From: Campylobacterales bacterium
Lineage (GTDB): Bacteria > Campylobacterota > Campylobacteria > Campylobacterales > QNZT01
Length of the DNA: 8,945 bases
Assembly (NCBI GenBank): GCA_027056215.1
Contig: JALULO010000171.1
Coordinates: forward strand, 1 to 8,945
Reading direction: 5' to 3'
Part shown: one piece after another, positions 1 to 6,883 of the stretch
Position numbering within the stretch: position 1 is the stretch's first letter
Layout of the letters: every line of letters starts with the position of its first letter
Notes under the pieces: generated by a model
What the model was told of the DNA's origin: nothing
What the model saw: the letters and a program-made list of their open reading frames with translations, nothing else
Databases searched by the model: none
Made by a program: the position numbers and the translations under genes

Positions 1-2301
1 AAAACACTTTCTACTTTTAATGGTCGTAAAAATGTCACACTGGTTCTCTCAAAAGGTGCAACCGGCAATGCCATCGCTCTTTCAAAAGAGTTGCGAAAAT
101 ATGCCAAAGAGAAATTGCAAAAACAGTATCCAGATATTTATTTTGATTATTATCATGATAGTTCAAAACCTGTAAAAGACAGGCTCAATATCGTTATCTC
201 AAATTTGATGTTTGGATTGATTTTGGTTTTTTTATCGATGGCACTTTTGATCAATCTACGTATCGCAACTATCGTGACGATGGGGATTCCTCTCTCTTTT
301 GCTGTGGGTATTATCTTTATCTACTACATGGGATATTCGATCAATATCATCTCTTTGCTTGGTGGATTGATTGTGATTGGGATTGTTGTTGATGATGCGA
401 TAGTTGTTGCTGAAAATATACAACGCTATATCAATATGGGTGTACCCAAAAGAGATGCTGTTATGCAGGGAACAAAGGAGATGATTTTACCAGTTTCGCT
501 GGCAACGTTAACGACTATTGCTGCGTTTTTACCGTTGTTTATGATGAGTGGTGAGATTAAAAATTTTATTATTTTGATTCCTATTGCGGTGATTATGATT
601 TTGATTGGTTCTTTGATAGAGAGTTTTTTGTTTTTACCACTTCATACCCAAGAGATTTTAAAAAAACAGAAAAACACCATAGACTGGAAGCCTTTGCAAG
701 ATTGGTATGAACGATTACTGCACTTGATGATACGGCGTAAATATCTCTTTTTACTAACTTTTTTAGTGGCTATTCCTATCTTTACCGTGATGACTTTAAA
801 AACGATGCATTTTCAATTTTTCCCAAGTTTTGATGGTAACTATCTCTATGTTACAGGAAAAGCGGATATCGATACACCACTTAGCCAAACACAAAAGATA
901 GCCAAAGAGATTGAAAAGCGTATACTCTCTCATAAAAAAGAGTATGCACTTGTTTCTACATCAACGATTATCGGTTCAAGACGATCACTTGCCGGAGAAA
1001 ATGAAAAAGGTGATAACATGTTTTATATTACTATGGAACTAAGTGATATGAAACCACAAAGTTTCATCAATGCCTATATCAATCCTATTTTAAATCTGAC
1101 TTTTGATTTTAATGATCCAACCAAGATCAGAGAACAACATACCTATGATCTAGCAAAAGTACTTACTTCTGATATAAAACCTCTTGAAAAAAAATATCAT
1201 CTTGAAGAGTTGGGGGTGAGAGAAGATAAACCGGGATTGATTAAAAATGATATTCAGATCAATCTTAGTGGAAAAAATACCAAAATAATTTTAGCTGCTA
1301 TACAAACCTTGGAAAACAATTTAAGTAAAATACCACATGTCAAAGATATTACAGACAATGCACAACTAGGTAAAATGGAGTATAAACTGCGTATCAATAG
1401 CTATGGAGAATTGCTTGGTTTTAGTGAAGCATCTATCGCCAGAATCCTTTCTGGTTATTTTTTAGATACTCGACGTGCGATGACATTTGATGATGACGGT
1501 GTGATGGAGATCAAGACTAGAGCGTTATATAAAGATGATGAAAAAACGTTTTTAAACTTTGAATTTCCGACAAGCTCTGGTGCATTTGTGAAATTGACAG
1601 ATATCGCAGATATCGTTAAAGTTAAAGAGTATGAAAAGATTGAAAAACGTGATGGCAAAGTTGTAAAATCTGTTTTTGCCAATGTCGATAAACAACATAT
1701 TACCCCATTGGAAGTTTTGTCAAAGATCAAACCACTGCTTCAAGAGATCAAAAAGAAGGGTGTTGAAGTGCGTTTGCTGGGAGAAAATGAAAAAAACCAG
1801 CAACTTAAACATGATATGATGCGTGCTGGTGTCATAGCACTTTTTTTGATTTTGATTACATTGTTGTTTATTTTTTCAAGGATACGTTATGTGTTGATCG
1901 TGATGTCTGTGATTCCTTTTTCTATATTTGGTGCGATTTTAGGGCATAAGTTACTTGGCGTTAATCTCTCTATGCCTTCGATCATCGGGATACTTGGTCT
2001 TTCAGGTGTTGTAATCAATGATGGTATCATCATGCTTGATTTTTTACACGGAACTAGTGATGCCCAGACTTTTTATGAACGTGCAAAGCTACGTCTTCGA
2101 CCGATTTTGATCACTTCTATCACTACGTTTTTAGGACTTTTTACACTGATTTTTTATGCTACTGGACAGGCGATTATCTTACAACCTATCGCTATTTCCT
2201 TAGGATTTGGACTCTTGTGGGGCACAGTACTAAATCTCGTTTATTTGCCTACGCTATATGCGGTTGTTAATAAAATAAAACCAACAAGGACCATATCATG
2301 A
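1..2301 (+). CDS. RND-family inner-membrane efflux pump, partial (5' end outside window)
   Basis: This is the inner-membrane, proton-driven pump of a tripartite efflux system. The frame is open from base 1 to the TGA at 2299-2301, giving 766 visible residues. Aligned by eye to AcrB, about 275 N-terminal residues (TM1 and most of the first porter lobe) lie off the window. The TTG at 91 is therefore an internal codon and not the start. Seen in order: the end of the first porter domain (NGR...ATGNA, visible residues 8-23); TM2-TM6 with the proton-relay pair DD in VVDDAIVVAEN (bases 391-396, matching AcrB D407/D408); a hydrophilic second periplasmic loop from about base 810 to 1810; and TM8-TM12. 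DD points to the hydrophobe/amphiphile (drug-type) branch more than to heavy-metal pumps. The AcrB TM10 lysine is replaced by Asn (GVVINDG, bases about 2005-2025). The substrate cannot be read from sequence. It overlaps the adaptor gene by 4 bases (ATGA). Confidence 0.93.
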   Translation, partial: KTLSTFNGRKNVTLVLSKGATGNAIALSKELRKYAKEKLQKQYPDIYFDYYHDSSKPVKDRLNIVISNLMFGLILVFLSMALLINLRIATIVTMGIPLSFAVGIIFIYYMGYSINIISLLGGLIVIGIVVDDAIVVAENIQRYINMGVPKRDAVMQGTKEMILPVSLATLTTIAAFLPLFMMSGEIKNFIILIPIAVIMILIGSLIESFLFLPLHTQEILKKQKNTIDWKPLQDWYERLLHLMIRRKYLFLLTFLVAIPIFTVMTLKTMHFQFFPSFDGNYLYVTGKADIDTPLSQTQKIAKEIEKRILSHKKEYALVSTSTIIGSRRSLAGENEKGDNMFYITMELSDMKPQSFINAYINPILNLTFDFNDPTKIREQHTYDLAKVLTSDIKPLEKKYHLEELGVREDKPGLIKNDIQINLSGKNTKIILAAIQTLENNLSKIPHVKDITDNAQLGKMEYKLRINSYGELLGFSEASIARILSGYFLDTRRAMTFDDDGVMEIKTRALYKDDEKTFLNFEFPTSSGAFVKLTDIADIVKVKEYEKIEKRDGKVVKSVFANVDKQHITPLEVLSKIKPLLQEIKKKGVEVRLLGENEKNQQLKHDMMRAGVIALFLILITLLFIFSRIRYVLIVMSVIPFSIFGAILGHKLLGVNLSMPSIIGILGLSGVVINDGIIMLDFLHGTSDAQTFYERAKLRLRPILITSITTFLGLFTLIFYATGQAIILQPIAISLGFGLLWGTVLNLVYLPTLYAVVNKIKPTRTIS

Positions 2302-3008
2302 AAACTATATTGCTCATATGTTTAACTTTACCACTGTTTGCAGGTGTTTATAAAGCTAAAGTGCAACCCTATGAACAGGTGACACTCTCTGCTGAAGTAA
2401 GTGGGCGTATTGTGAAACTTGATCAAAAGAATGAGTTAAAAATGCTTAATAAAAAAGTATTGGTGATAGATCATGCACTCCAATCACAAGAGTTAAAAAA
2501 CACCAAAGTCAAACTAAAACTACTACAAAGTCAGATAGCTATAAAACAAGGGCAATACAACCGAATCAAAAATCTACAAGGGCAAAGTAGGACAACCAAA
2601 GAACGTTATAAAAGTGAACTCTTAAACTATAAAATGCAATCGATGGATCTTCAAAATGCCATTGCTAAATTAGAAGATATTATCTCTAAAAAAGAGATTA
2701 GCGTACACCAAAAATATCTAAAAAAACTTTATGTGAGAAAAGGTGATTTTGTCGTACCTGGAAGTAGATTGATGGATGTAGAAGATCAAAATGCGAGTCG
2801 TATTGTGATTTTTATGAATTCCAAAGATCGTACAGATATAGAGAAGAAAACGATTTTTATAAATGGAAAAAGTGATAATGGTTATATAGTTGAAAAAGCT
2901 AGTGATTCCACTGATGCACAGTATCTCTCATCCTATAGAGTTGAACTTGTAAAACATGGTAAGGTACGCTTTGGTGAGATTGTTACGGTTGAGGTAAAGG
3001 ATAAATAA
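2298..3008 (+). CDS. Short periplasmic adaptor (membrane fusion protein) of RND efflux system
   Basis: This 236-residue exported protein should bridge the RND pump and the TolC-like channel in the periplasm. Residues 1-15 (Lys2, hydrophobic core, ending LFA) look like a signal peptide cut before Gly16. Residues about 18-58 form the first half of a lipoyl/barrel-sandwich domain (VTLSAEVSGRIVKLD). Residues about 60-137 are a charged heptad-like helical hairpin. Residues about 140-163 give the second lipoyl half (LYVRKGDFVVPGSRLMDVED), and about 165-236 a reduced beta-barrel and tail. Typical adaptors such as AcrA are near 400 residues, so this one is very compact, with little or no membrane-proximal domain, but it reads as intact. 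AAGGA at 2286-2290 sits 7 bases before the ATG. The start overlaps the pump stop and the stop overlaps the channel start, so translation of all three is probably coupled. The family call rests on domain layout plus context. Confidence 0.85.
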   Translation: MKTILLICLTLPLFAGVYKAKVQPYEQVTLSAEVSGRIVKLDQKNELKMLNKKVLVIDHALQSQELKNTKVKLKLLQSQIAIKQGQYNRIKNLQGQSRTTKERYKSELLNYKMQSMDLQNAIAKLEDIISKKEISVHQKYLKKLYVRKGDFVVPGSRLMDVEDQNASRIVIFMNSKDRTDIEKKTIFINGKSDNGYIVEKASDSTDAQYLSSYRVELVKHGKVRFGEIVTVEVKDK

Positions 3009-4180
3009 TGCGATATTTACTTCTTTGTCTTTCTCTTGGATCACTGTTATTTGCTCAATCTCCACTTTCCCCAGAAAAATCAAAGCTTTTTAGACTCAAA
3101 CGACAAAAATTACACGCAGATGCTGATAAATTGCAAAATAGTTGGATTTCACCGCTCAGTGTACAAGCGGGATGGCAAAAAAGTGTTAATGCTGGAAAGT
3201 TTGGAGGAAGTACAAGTTCGATAGGCGTAAGACTCAATCAAGATATTTTTCGCAGTGGTGGGATATGGTATGCGATTGATTATGCTAAAGCATTTGCACA
3301 AGTAGCAAAACTGGGTATCGATATAGAAGAAGCGAGTATGTTAAAACGTTTGTATACGTTAAAGGTACAAATTGCACGGGATGCTTTGAAACTTCAACAG
3401 AGTAAATTGCTTATTCAAAACAGAGATATTGATTTGAAGATTATTAAAGATAACTACAAGGCAGGAGATAGTGATATCAGTCAACTAAATCGTGCAACTA
3501 TAGACAGTGACAATGCAAGAACGACATTGATCAATGCCAGAAATATTTTACAAGATGAACGTTATGAATTACAAAAGCTTATAGGAGATAAAGATATCAA
3601 AAAGCTTACGATTCCTGATATACCTTTGGTGGATAAAGAGAGTTATCTCAAAAAAAATCTTGAAATATTACGTTTAAAAAAACAGATTAAAACGGATCTC
3701 TCACTCTATAAGACTACCCGTGCAAAATATCTTCCAAAAGTAACACTTTCAGGCAATTATGGTTATAGCAGATTTAGAGGGGATTTTCAAAACTATGATG
3801 GTACAGAGTATAACTATGGAGCACAACTCTCATTGCCTTTGGATATCAATACCAAAAATGATTTACAATCTAATAAGATCACATATATACAAAGTAAACT
3901 CAATCTTCAAGATAAAAAATGGGAGTTTGATAAAGAATATCGTAAACATATAGATACGATTAAAGATACCAAAGAGAAGATTATTCTTTCACGTAAGATG
4001 CTTAAAATGTACGATGAACTTTATCGTTTTACAGCATCTCAGGTAAAAGCTGGTTTGAAAACAAAACTTGATTTAGCATCATTGCAAAATTCTAGAGAGA
4101 TTCAAAAACTTGAACAGAAAATCCAGAAAAACAATATCCTACTTGAAAAAATGGCACTCTTTTTTGATTTAAAGAGGTAA
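3008..4180 (+). CDS. TolC-family outer-membrane efflux channel
   Basis: A 390-residue outer-membrane factor, the exit duct of the tripartite pump. The signal peptide is residues 1-16 (hydrophobic run ending LLFA, cut before Gln17). The rest shows the two-fold internal repeat of the family. Each half has an outer-membrane beta stretch (about 48-88, and 243-281 with TLSGNYGYSRF and GAQLSLPLD) flanked by long amphipathic helices. The helical turn motif occurs twice, as YKAGDSDISQLNRA (150-163) and VKAGLKTKLDLASL (346-359). TolC homologues are usually 420-490 residues, so this copy is trimmed, mostly at the N-terminus and the equatorial/C-terminal region. AAAGGA at 2996-3001 lies 6 bases before the ATG at 3008, which overlaps the adaptor's TAA by one base. 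It is last in the operon and convergent with the cytochrome gene 30 bases away. Family confident; substrate unknown. Confidence 0.92.
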   Translation: MRYLLLCLSLGSLLFAQSPLSPEKSKLFRLKRQKLHADADKLQNSWISPLSVQAGWQKSVNAGKFGGSTSSIGVRLNQDIFRSGGIWYAIDYAKAFAQVAKLGIDIEEASMLKRLYTLKVQIARDALKLQQSKLLIQNRDIDLKIIKDNYKAGDSDISQLNRATIDSDNARTTLINARNILQDERYELQKLIGDKDIKKLTIPDIPLVDKESYLKKNLEILRLKKQIKTDLSLYKTTRAKYLPKVTLSGNYGYSRFRGDFQNYDGTEYNYGAQLSLPLDINTKNDLQSNKITYIQSKLNLQDKKWEFDKEYRKHIDTIKDTKEKIILSRKMLKMYDELYRFTASQVKAGLKTKLDLASLQNSREIQKLEQKIQKNNILLEKMALFFDLKR

Positions 4181-4191
4181 ACAAAAGAAGA

Positions 4192-4219
4192 AATATCCAA
4201 TTTGGTTTTTTTAGATATT
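4192..4219 (-). terminator. Weak possible terminator between convergent genes
   Basis: Read on the minus strand, AAUAUCUAA (4219-4211) can pair with UUGGAUAUU (4200-4192) through nine pairs, one of them U-G, around a 10-base A-rich loop. UCUUCUUUUGU follows. The stem begins within the last codons and stop of the cytochrome gene. It is A/U-rich and the U run is interrupted, so strength is doubtful. On the plus strand the wobble becomes a C-A mismatch and no U run follows, so the efflux operon has no clear intrinsic terminator here. Confidence 0.28.
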
Positions 4220-5350
4220 GAACATTTGGCGTTTAAAGAGGATAAATCTTATATAGTGTTCTTCTTTGATACCAAGCTTTTTTGCCATTTTAGGATTGAC
4301 GATGTGATATCCAAATTTGACGATAACTTGATCACCTTTTTGAAGGGGTGTTGTATACTCTATTTTGCGTTTTTCATATGCTTTTATCGCTGAGTCTTTT
4401 AGTATTGTAGTTGCAAGCCACGGTGGAGTTGGTTTTCCATTTGCACCAATGATTCTGGAAAATTTTTCTTCCTTTAGTTTTATGATTTTGCCTTCTCTCT
4501 TAATATACAATTTTAAAACTGCCAGTCTGAGAGGATGAGGGAAAAGGGTATGATTAGCTTTGTTCTCAAGTGTTATTGTAAATCCATTTGCTTGTTTTTT
4601 GAGAGAAAATGTAACATACTTTTCTAGCATAGCAGGAGATGCTGTTACGATATTGGAACCATGGTATGCATGTGTTTTTGTATTATGTTGATTTACAAAG
4701 GAACCTTTGATTTGTGGCATATGACATGAAATACAGTTTTGTTTAGTATCATTTTGTTTGACTTCCATATCACAGACAACAAATCCTTTTTCATTTTCTT
4801 TGTGCGAATGACACCCCATACAAACGTTACCATTGTAAAAGTTTTCATTGCTGTAGTCTATATTATGGTAAGGTGATCCTTCTGTTGTATGAAACAGACC
4901 AAAAAAACTTGTTTTGTCATGAAATGTTAGTTTCGTTCCCTTTCGTTTATGATCTGCACTATAAAATGTTTTTGGTTTTTTTGTATAAATATTTTGATTA
5001 CTTTTTTGATGTTTTTCAATATCTTTTATTTGATGGCATGTTTGGCATGCGATAGGTTTATTTAGTTGTATTGAATTGGGAGAGAGTTTAGTTTGTTTGT
5101 TTAGAAGTGCTGTATCTTCTGGTGTATGACATTTAGCACAAGTATAGTTGCCTTTTTTCTTATTAGGATGCTTATCCCAAACAGCTTTGTGTACAGGGTC
5201 ATTGAATATTGATGCTTTTTTATGCATAGAGTTTTGGTATTCGTTAAAAATTTTTGGATGACATCTTTTGCAAGTAGTATTTTGAAGTTGTGTATTGGCA
5301 GATAGATGAAAGTTATATAAAAAAAGTGTCACAAGTATCAATAGTTTCAA
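4211..5350 (-). CDS. Secreted pentaheme c-type cytochrome (cytochrome c554-like heme region plus C-terminal beta domain)
   Basis: A 379-residue multiheme cytochrome that should act in the periplasm in electron transfer. Residues 1-18 are a signal peptide (MKLLILV..., ending LSA). Five CxxCH heme sites are visible: CKRCH 27-31, CAKCH 71-75, CQTCH 102-106, CMGCH 177-181, CISCH 206-210. Spare histidines (H43, H54, H134, H144, H154, H162, and THAYHG at 226-231) could be distal ligands. A lone C193 is outside any heme motif. Spacing and the CISCHMP...THAYHG ending resemble cytochrome c554/NrfA-like multiheme families. Residues about 245-379 carry no heme and look beta-rich (NHTLFPHPLR 266-275, PPWL 309-312, MAKKLGI 355-361), a tail I recall from other multiheme cytochromes. 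No substrate-binding CxxCK-type site is seen. The start is TTG at 5350, chosen because AGAGG lies 7 bases upstream and the signal peptide begins there. An Fnr-like box lies upstream. Exact role unknown. Confidence 0.88.
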   Translation of the reverse strand: MKLLILVTLFLYNFHLSANTQLQNTTCKRCHPKIFNEYQNSMHKKASIFNDPVHKAVWDKHPNKKKGNYTCAKCHTPEDTALLNKQTKLSPNSIQLNKPIACQTCHQIKDIEKHQKSNQNIYTKKPKTFYSADHKRKGTKLTFHDKTSFFGLFHTTEGSPYHNIDYSNENFYNGNVCMGCHSHKENEKGFVVCDMEVKQNDTKQNCISCHMPQIKGSFVNQHNTKTHAYHGSNIVTASPAMLEKYVTFSLKKQANGFTITLENKANHTLFPHPLRLAVLKLYIKREGKIIKLKEEKFSRIIGANGKPTPPWLATTILKDSAIKAYEKRKIEYTTPLQKGDQVIVKFGYHIVNPKMAKKLGIKEEHYIRFILFKRQMFNI

Positions 5351-5357
5351 AGTTTTT

Positions 5358-5362
5358 CCTCT
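5358..5362 (-). promoter_or_regulatory. Ribosome binding site fixing the TTG start of the cytochrome
   Basis: On the minus strand this reads AGAGG, followed by seven bases (AAAAACT) and then TTG. There is no in-frame ATG near the signal peptide, so this site supports the rare TTG start. Confidence 0.65.
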
Positions 5363-5384
5363 GTTTTTATAGTATTACAGCAGT

Positions 5385-5390
5385 AGTCTA
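5385..5390 (-). promoter_or_regulatory. Predicted -10 box of the cytochrome promoter
   Basis: The minus strand reads TAGACT, four of six matches to TATAAT. If transcription starts near 5378, the Fnr-like palindrome covers exactly -48 to -35 (centre -41.5), the class II activator position. No good -35 hexamer is present, as expected for an activator-dependent promoter. The 5' leader would be about 28 bases. The hexamer is weak alone; the spacing is what supports it. Confidence 0.5.
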
Positions 5391-5412
5391 GCTAAATAGG
5401 ATTAATCTTATC

Positions 5413-5426
5413 TTGATTGTCATCAA
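5413..5426. promoter_or_regulatory. Perfect Fnr/Crp-family operator, TTGAT-N4-ATCAA
   Basis: The 14 bases TTGATTGTCATCAA are a perfect inverted repeat of the Fnr consensus half-site (TTGAT/ATCAA) with a four-base spacer. The site sits in the divergent region between the cytochrome and ybeY. Its centre (5419.5) is 41.5 bases from the predicted cytochrome start point and about 63-65 from the predicted ybeY start point, so activation of the cytochrome is the simplest reading. Which member of the family binds (oxygen-sensing Fnr, a nitrosative-stress or nitrate-type regulator) cannot be told from the site. Confidence 0.72.
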
Positions 5427-5471
5427 TTTATATATACAAAAATTATCAGTAAGAGTTTGTACATTTTTTGA

Positions 5472-5477
5472 TAGAAT
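5472..5477 (+). promoter_or_regulatory. Predicted -10 box for ybeY and the antiporter
   Basis: TAGAAT, five of six matches to TATAAT, is preceded by a T-rich run (ATTTTTTGA) and has no -35 box. This is the usual look of housekeeping sigma-70 promoters in Campylobacterota. The ATG of ybeY is 21 bases downstream, leaving a leader of about 15 bases that contains AAAAAAAGG before the start. Confidence 0.6.
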
Positions 5478-5498
5478 ACGCGTCAAAAAAAGGTAGTT

Positions 5499-5915
5499 AT
5501 GATTCTTGTTGATGATAGGGTAAAAACGGATTATGATTTTTCTATTTTAGAACAGATCCTTGAAGGACTAAGTGATCGTGATGTAGAGTTTATTATAACA
5601 GACGATGATGAGATACGCAGGTTAAATGCTGAGTTTCGAGGCATCGATAAAGCAACTGATGTATTGAGCTTCCCTTTGGAAGAGATTCCTTTTATGCCAC
5701 TTGGTACGATTGTTGTTAGTATAGATAAGATTCGTCAGAAAGCTCAAGAATTTGGACATAGCGGTGAGGCTGAAGTTACATTGTTATTTATTCATGGTTT
5801 GTTACATCTTTTAGGATATGACCATGAAGTAGATAATGGTGAGATGAGAAAAAGAGAAAAAGAGATTATCCAAGAACATGATTTACCCGATAGTCTTATT
5901 TTAAGGAATGATTAG
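5499..5915 (+). CDS. ybeY: Endoribonuclease YbeY, rRNA maturation factor
   Basis: A 138-residue cytoplasmic metalloenzyme of the UPF0054 family, a single-strand endoribonuclease involved in 16S rRNA 3'-end maturation and ribosome quality control. The family signature is intact: NAEFRGIDKATDVLSFP (43-59), LGTIVVSID (68-76), and the metal site HGLLHLLGYDH (99-109) with the three zinc-binding histidines H99, H103 and H109, followed by M116 and E120. Length is normal for the short form of the family. The ATG has AAAAAAAGG just upstream and a TAGAAT promoter. Its stop overlaps the antiporter GTG by one base. The ybeZ/phoH gene that often neighbours ybeY in other bacteria is not in this window. Confidence 0.95.
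   Translation: MILVDDRVKTDYDFSILEQILEGLSDRDVEFIITDDDEIRRLNAEFRGIDKATDVLSFPLEEIPFMPLGTIVVSIDKIRQKAQEFGHSGEAEVTLLFIHGLLHLLGYDHEVDNGEMRKREKEIIQEHDLPDSLILRND
5903..5907 (+). promoter_or_regulatory. Ribosome binding site deciding the GTG start of the antiporter
   Basis: AAGGA inside the 3' end of ybeY lies seven bases before the GTG at 5915. This supports GTG over the out-of-frame ATG at 5908. Confidence 0.6.
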
Positions 5916-6850
5916 TGGATTATATTATATTTATTGTTTCAATGGCAGCGTTGATAAAGGGTGCAGACTTTGTGATTGATGAATCTGAAAAGATTGCTTT
6001 TCATTACAATATATCGAGTTTTGTGATTGGGGCAACGGTTGTTGCGATGGGGACAAGTTTACCCGAAATGGCAGCTTCTATCTTTGCAAGTATGCAACAT
6101 AAAAGTGATCTTGCTGTCGCCAATGTGATTGGTAGTAATATATTTAATATCGCTTTAGTATTGGGTATTGTATTTTTTATGGCAAAAAAGATGGTACCAG
6201 TACGCGATATGTTTGCCGATGATAGTGCCTGGGCCTTGTTTCCGATTTTGATTTTTTTAGTGGTTGGATTTGATGGAGAAATATCTAGATTTGAAGGTTT
6301 TATTTATGTCTTGATGATGGGTGCATATTTGATGTTTTTATTTAATAATGCATCTGATTTGCTGACGCAAGAAATTGATGAAAACTTAGTTACAGAATCC
6401 TTTGATTGGAAAAGTACTGTATTGTGGCTTGGAATGGGCTTTGTATTGGTTATAGGTGGTGCAAATTTTACTGTAGACAGTGCTTCTTCGATTGCAAGAA
6501 GTTTTGGTGTAAGTGAGTGGATTATTGGTTTACTTTTGGTTGCCTTTGGAACAAGTCTACCTGAGTTAGTTGTGAGTCTCCAAGCTGCTAAAAAGAAAAA
6601 TGCAGACATGATTATAGGAAATATTATAGGTAGTAATGTTGCAAATTTTACAGTAGTTTTAGGAACTGCTGCGATGGTGAATCCTTTGAAAGTTGATTTT
6701 TCTGCAAATGCTTTTGATATCATGACAGCACTTATTTTAACAGTTATGTTAGTTTTTGTCAGTGCAAATAGATTATACAATCGCTCAACGGGTATAGTCT
6801 TTTTATTGATGTTGTTACTTGTATTAAATAATTCTTTTCAGTCTTTTTAA
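5915..6850 (+). CDS. Sodium/calcium-type cation antiporter (CaCA superfamily, YrbG-like)
   Basis: A 311-residue inner-membrane exchanger, expected to extrude Ca2+ (or a related cation) against Na+ or H+. It has about ten hydrophobic segments arranged as two inverted halves. The two alpha-repeats are both complete: GATVVAMGTSLPEMAAS (39-55) with NVIGSNIFN (70-78), and LLVAFGTSLPELVVS (207-221) with NIIGSNVANF (236-245). The ion-binding acidic residues of each GTSLPE motif (E51, E217) and the GSN asparagines (N75, N240-241 region) are present. A short acidic cytoplasmic loop (about 148-164) separates the halves. Length matches the YrbG type. Translation starts at GTG within the TAGTG overlap with ybeY, with AAGGA 7 bases upstream, so the two are probably translationally coupled. 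Which ion is carried cannot be settled from sequence. Confidence 0.92.
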   Translation: MDYIIFIVSMAALIKGADFVIDESEKIAFHYNISSFVIGATVVAMGTSLPEMAASIFASMQHKSDLAVANVIGSNIFNIALVLGIVFFMAKKMVPVRDMFADDSAWALFPILIFLVVGFDGEISRFEGFIYVLMMGAYLMFLFNNASDLLTQEIDENLVTESFDWKSTVLWLGMGFVLVIGGANFTVDSASSIARSFGVSEWIIGLLLVAFGTSLPELVVSLQAAKKKNADMIIGNIIGSNVANFTVVLGTAAMVNPLKVDFSANAFDIMTALILTVMLVFVSANRLYNRSTGIVFLLMLLLVLNNSFQSF

Positions 6851-6856
6851 GATAAT
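6851..6856 (+). promoter_or_regulatory. Possible -10 box before the metalloprotease gene
   Basis: GATAAT, five of six to TATAAT, begins right after the antiporter stop. It leaves about 20 bases of leader before the ATG at 6884. An A/T palindrome-like run (ATATATTTAAAATATATAT) follows. In such A/T-rich DNA a match of this quality can occur by chance; the gene may simply be read through from ybeY. Confidence 0.35.
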
Positions 6857-6873
6857 ATATTTAAAATATATAT

Positions 6874-6878
6874 AAGGA
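6874..6878 (+). promoter_or_regulatory. Ribosome binding site of the metalloprotease gene
   Basis: AAGGA lies five bases before ATG 6884, and a signal peptide begins at that ATG. Together these fix the start. Confidence 0.65.
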
Positions 6879-6883
6879 TATAT

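Noticed and set aside
91..93. TTG at 91 as the start of the RND pump gene
   Set aside because: The frame is open upstream to base 1, and residues before it (NGR, ATGNA) align with the conserved end of the first porter domain of RND pumps, so the gene is cut by the window edge.
391..432. Heavy-metal (CzcA/CusA-type) efflux identity for the RND pump
   Set aside because: TM4 carries DD (VVDDAIVVAEN) rather than the VDGAVV pattern of heavy-metal RND pumps. No metal-binding Met or His clusters or metal-related neighbour genes are seen.
1455..1730. 91-codon open frame on the minus strand inside the RND pump
   Set aside because: Ser/Thr/Leu-rich shadow of the pump's periplasmic loop; no motif, and the pump frame is uninterrupted.
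4202..4393. 63-codon plus-strand frame after the TolC gene
   Set aside because: It is antisense to the C-terminal domain of the cytochrome, with no ribosome binding site and a composition expected of a shadow frame.
5413..5477. Fnr-like box as a regulator of ybeY
   Set aside because: Its centre is about 63-65 bases from the predicted ybeY start point, slightly off the class I positions. The ybeY promoter has a good -10 box that needs no activator, and ybeY is a housekeeping gene. The cytochrome promoter fits far better.
6304..6780. 158-codon open frame on the minus strand
   Set aside because: It is antisense to the second half of the antiporter, whose alpha-repeat motifs are intact. No ribosome binding site or motif supports it.
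6856..6873. A/T palindrome-like run as a terminator after the antiporter
   Set aside because: It is wholly A/T with almost no loop and no U run after it. It would be a very weak hairpin, and simple A/T-rich spacer is the better explanation.
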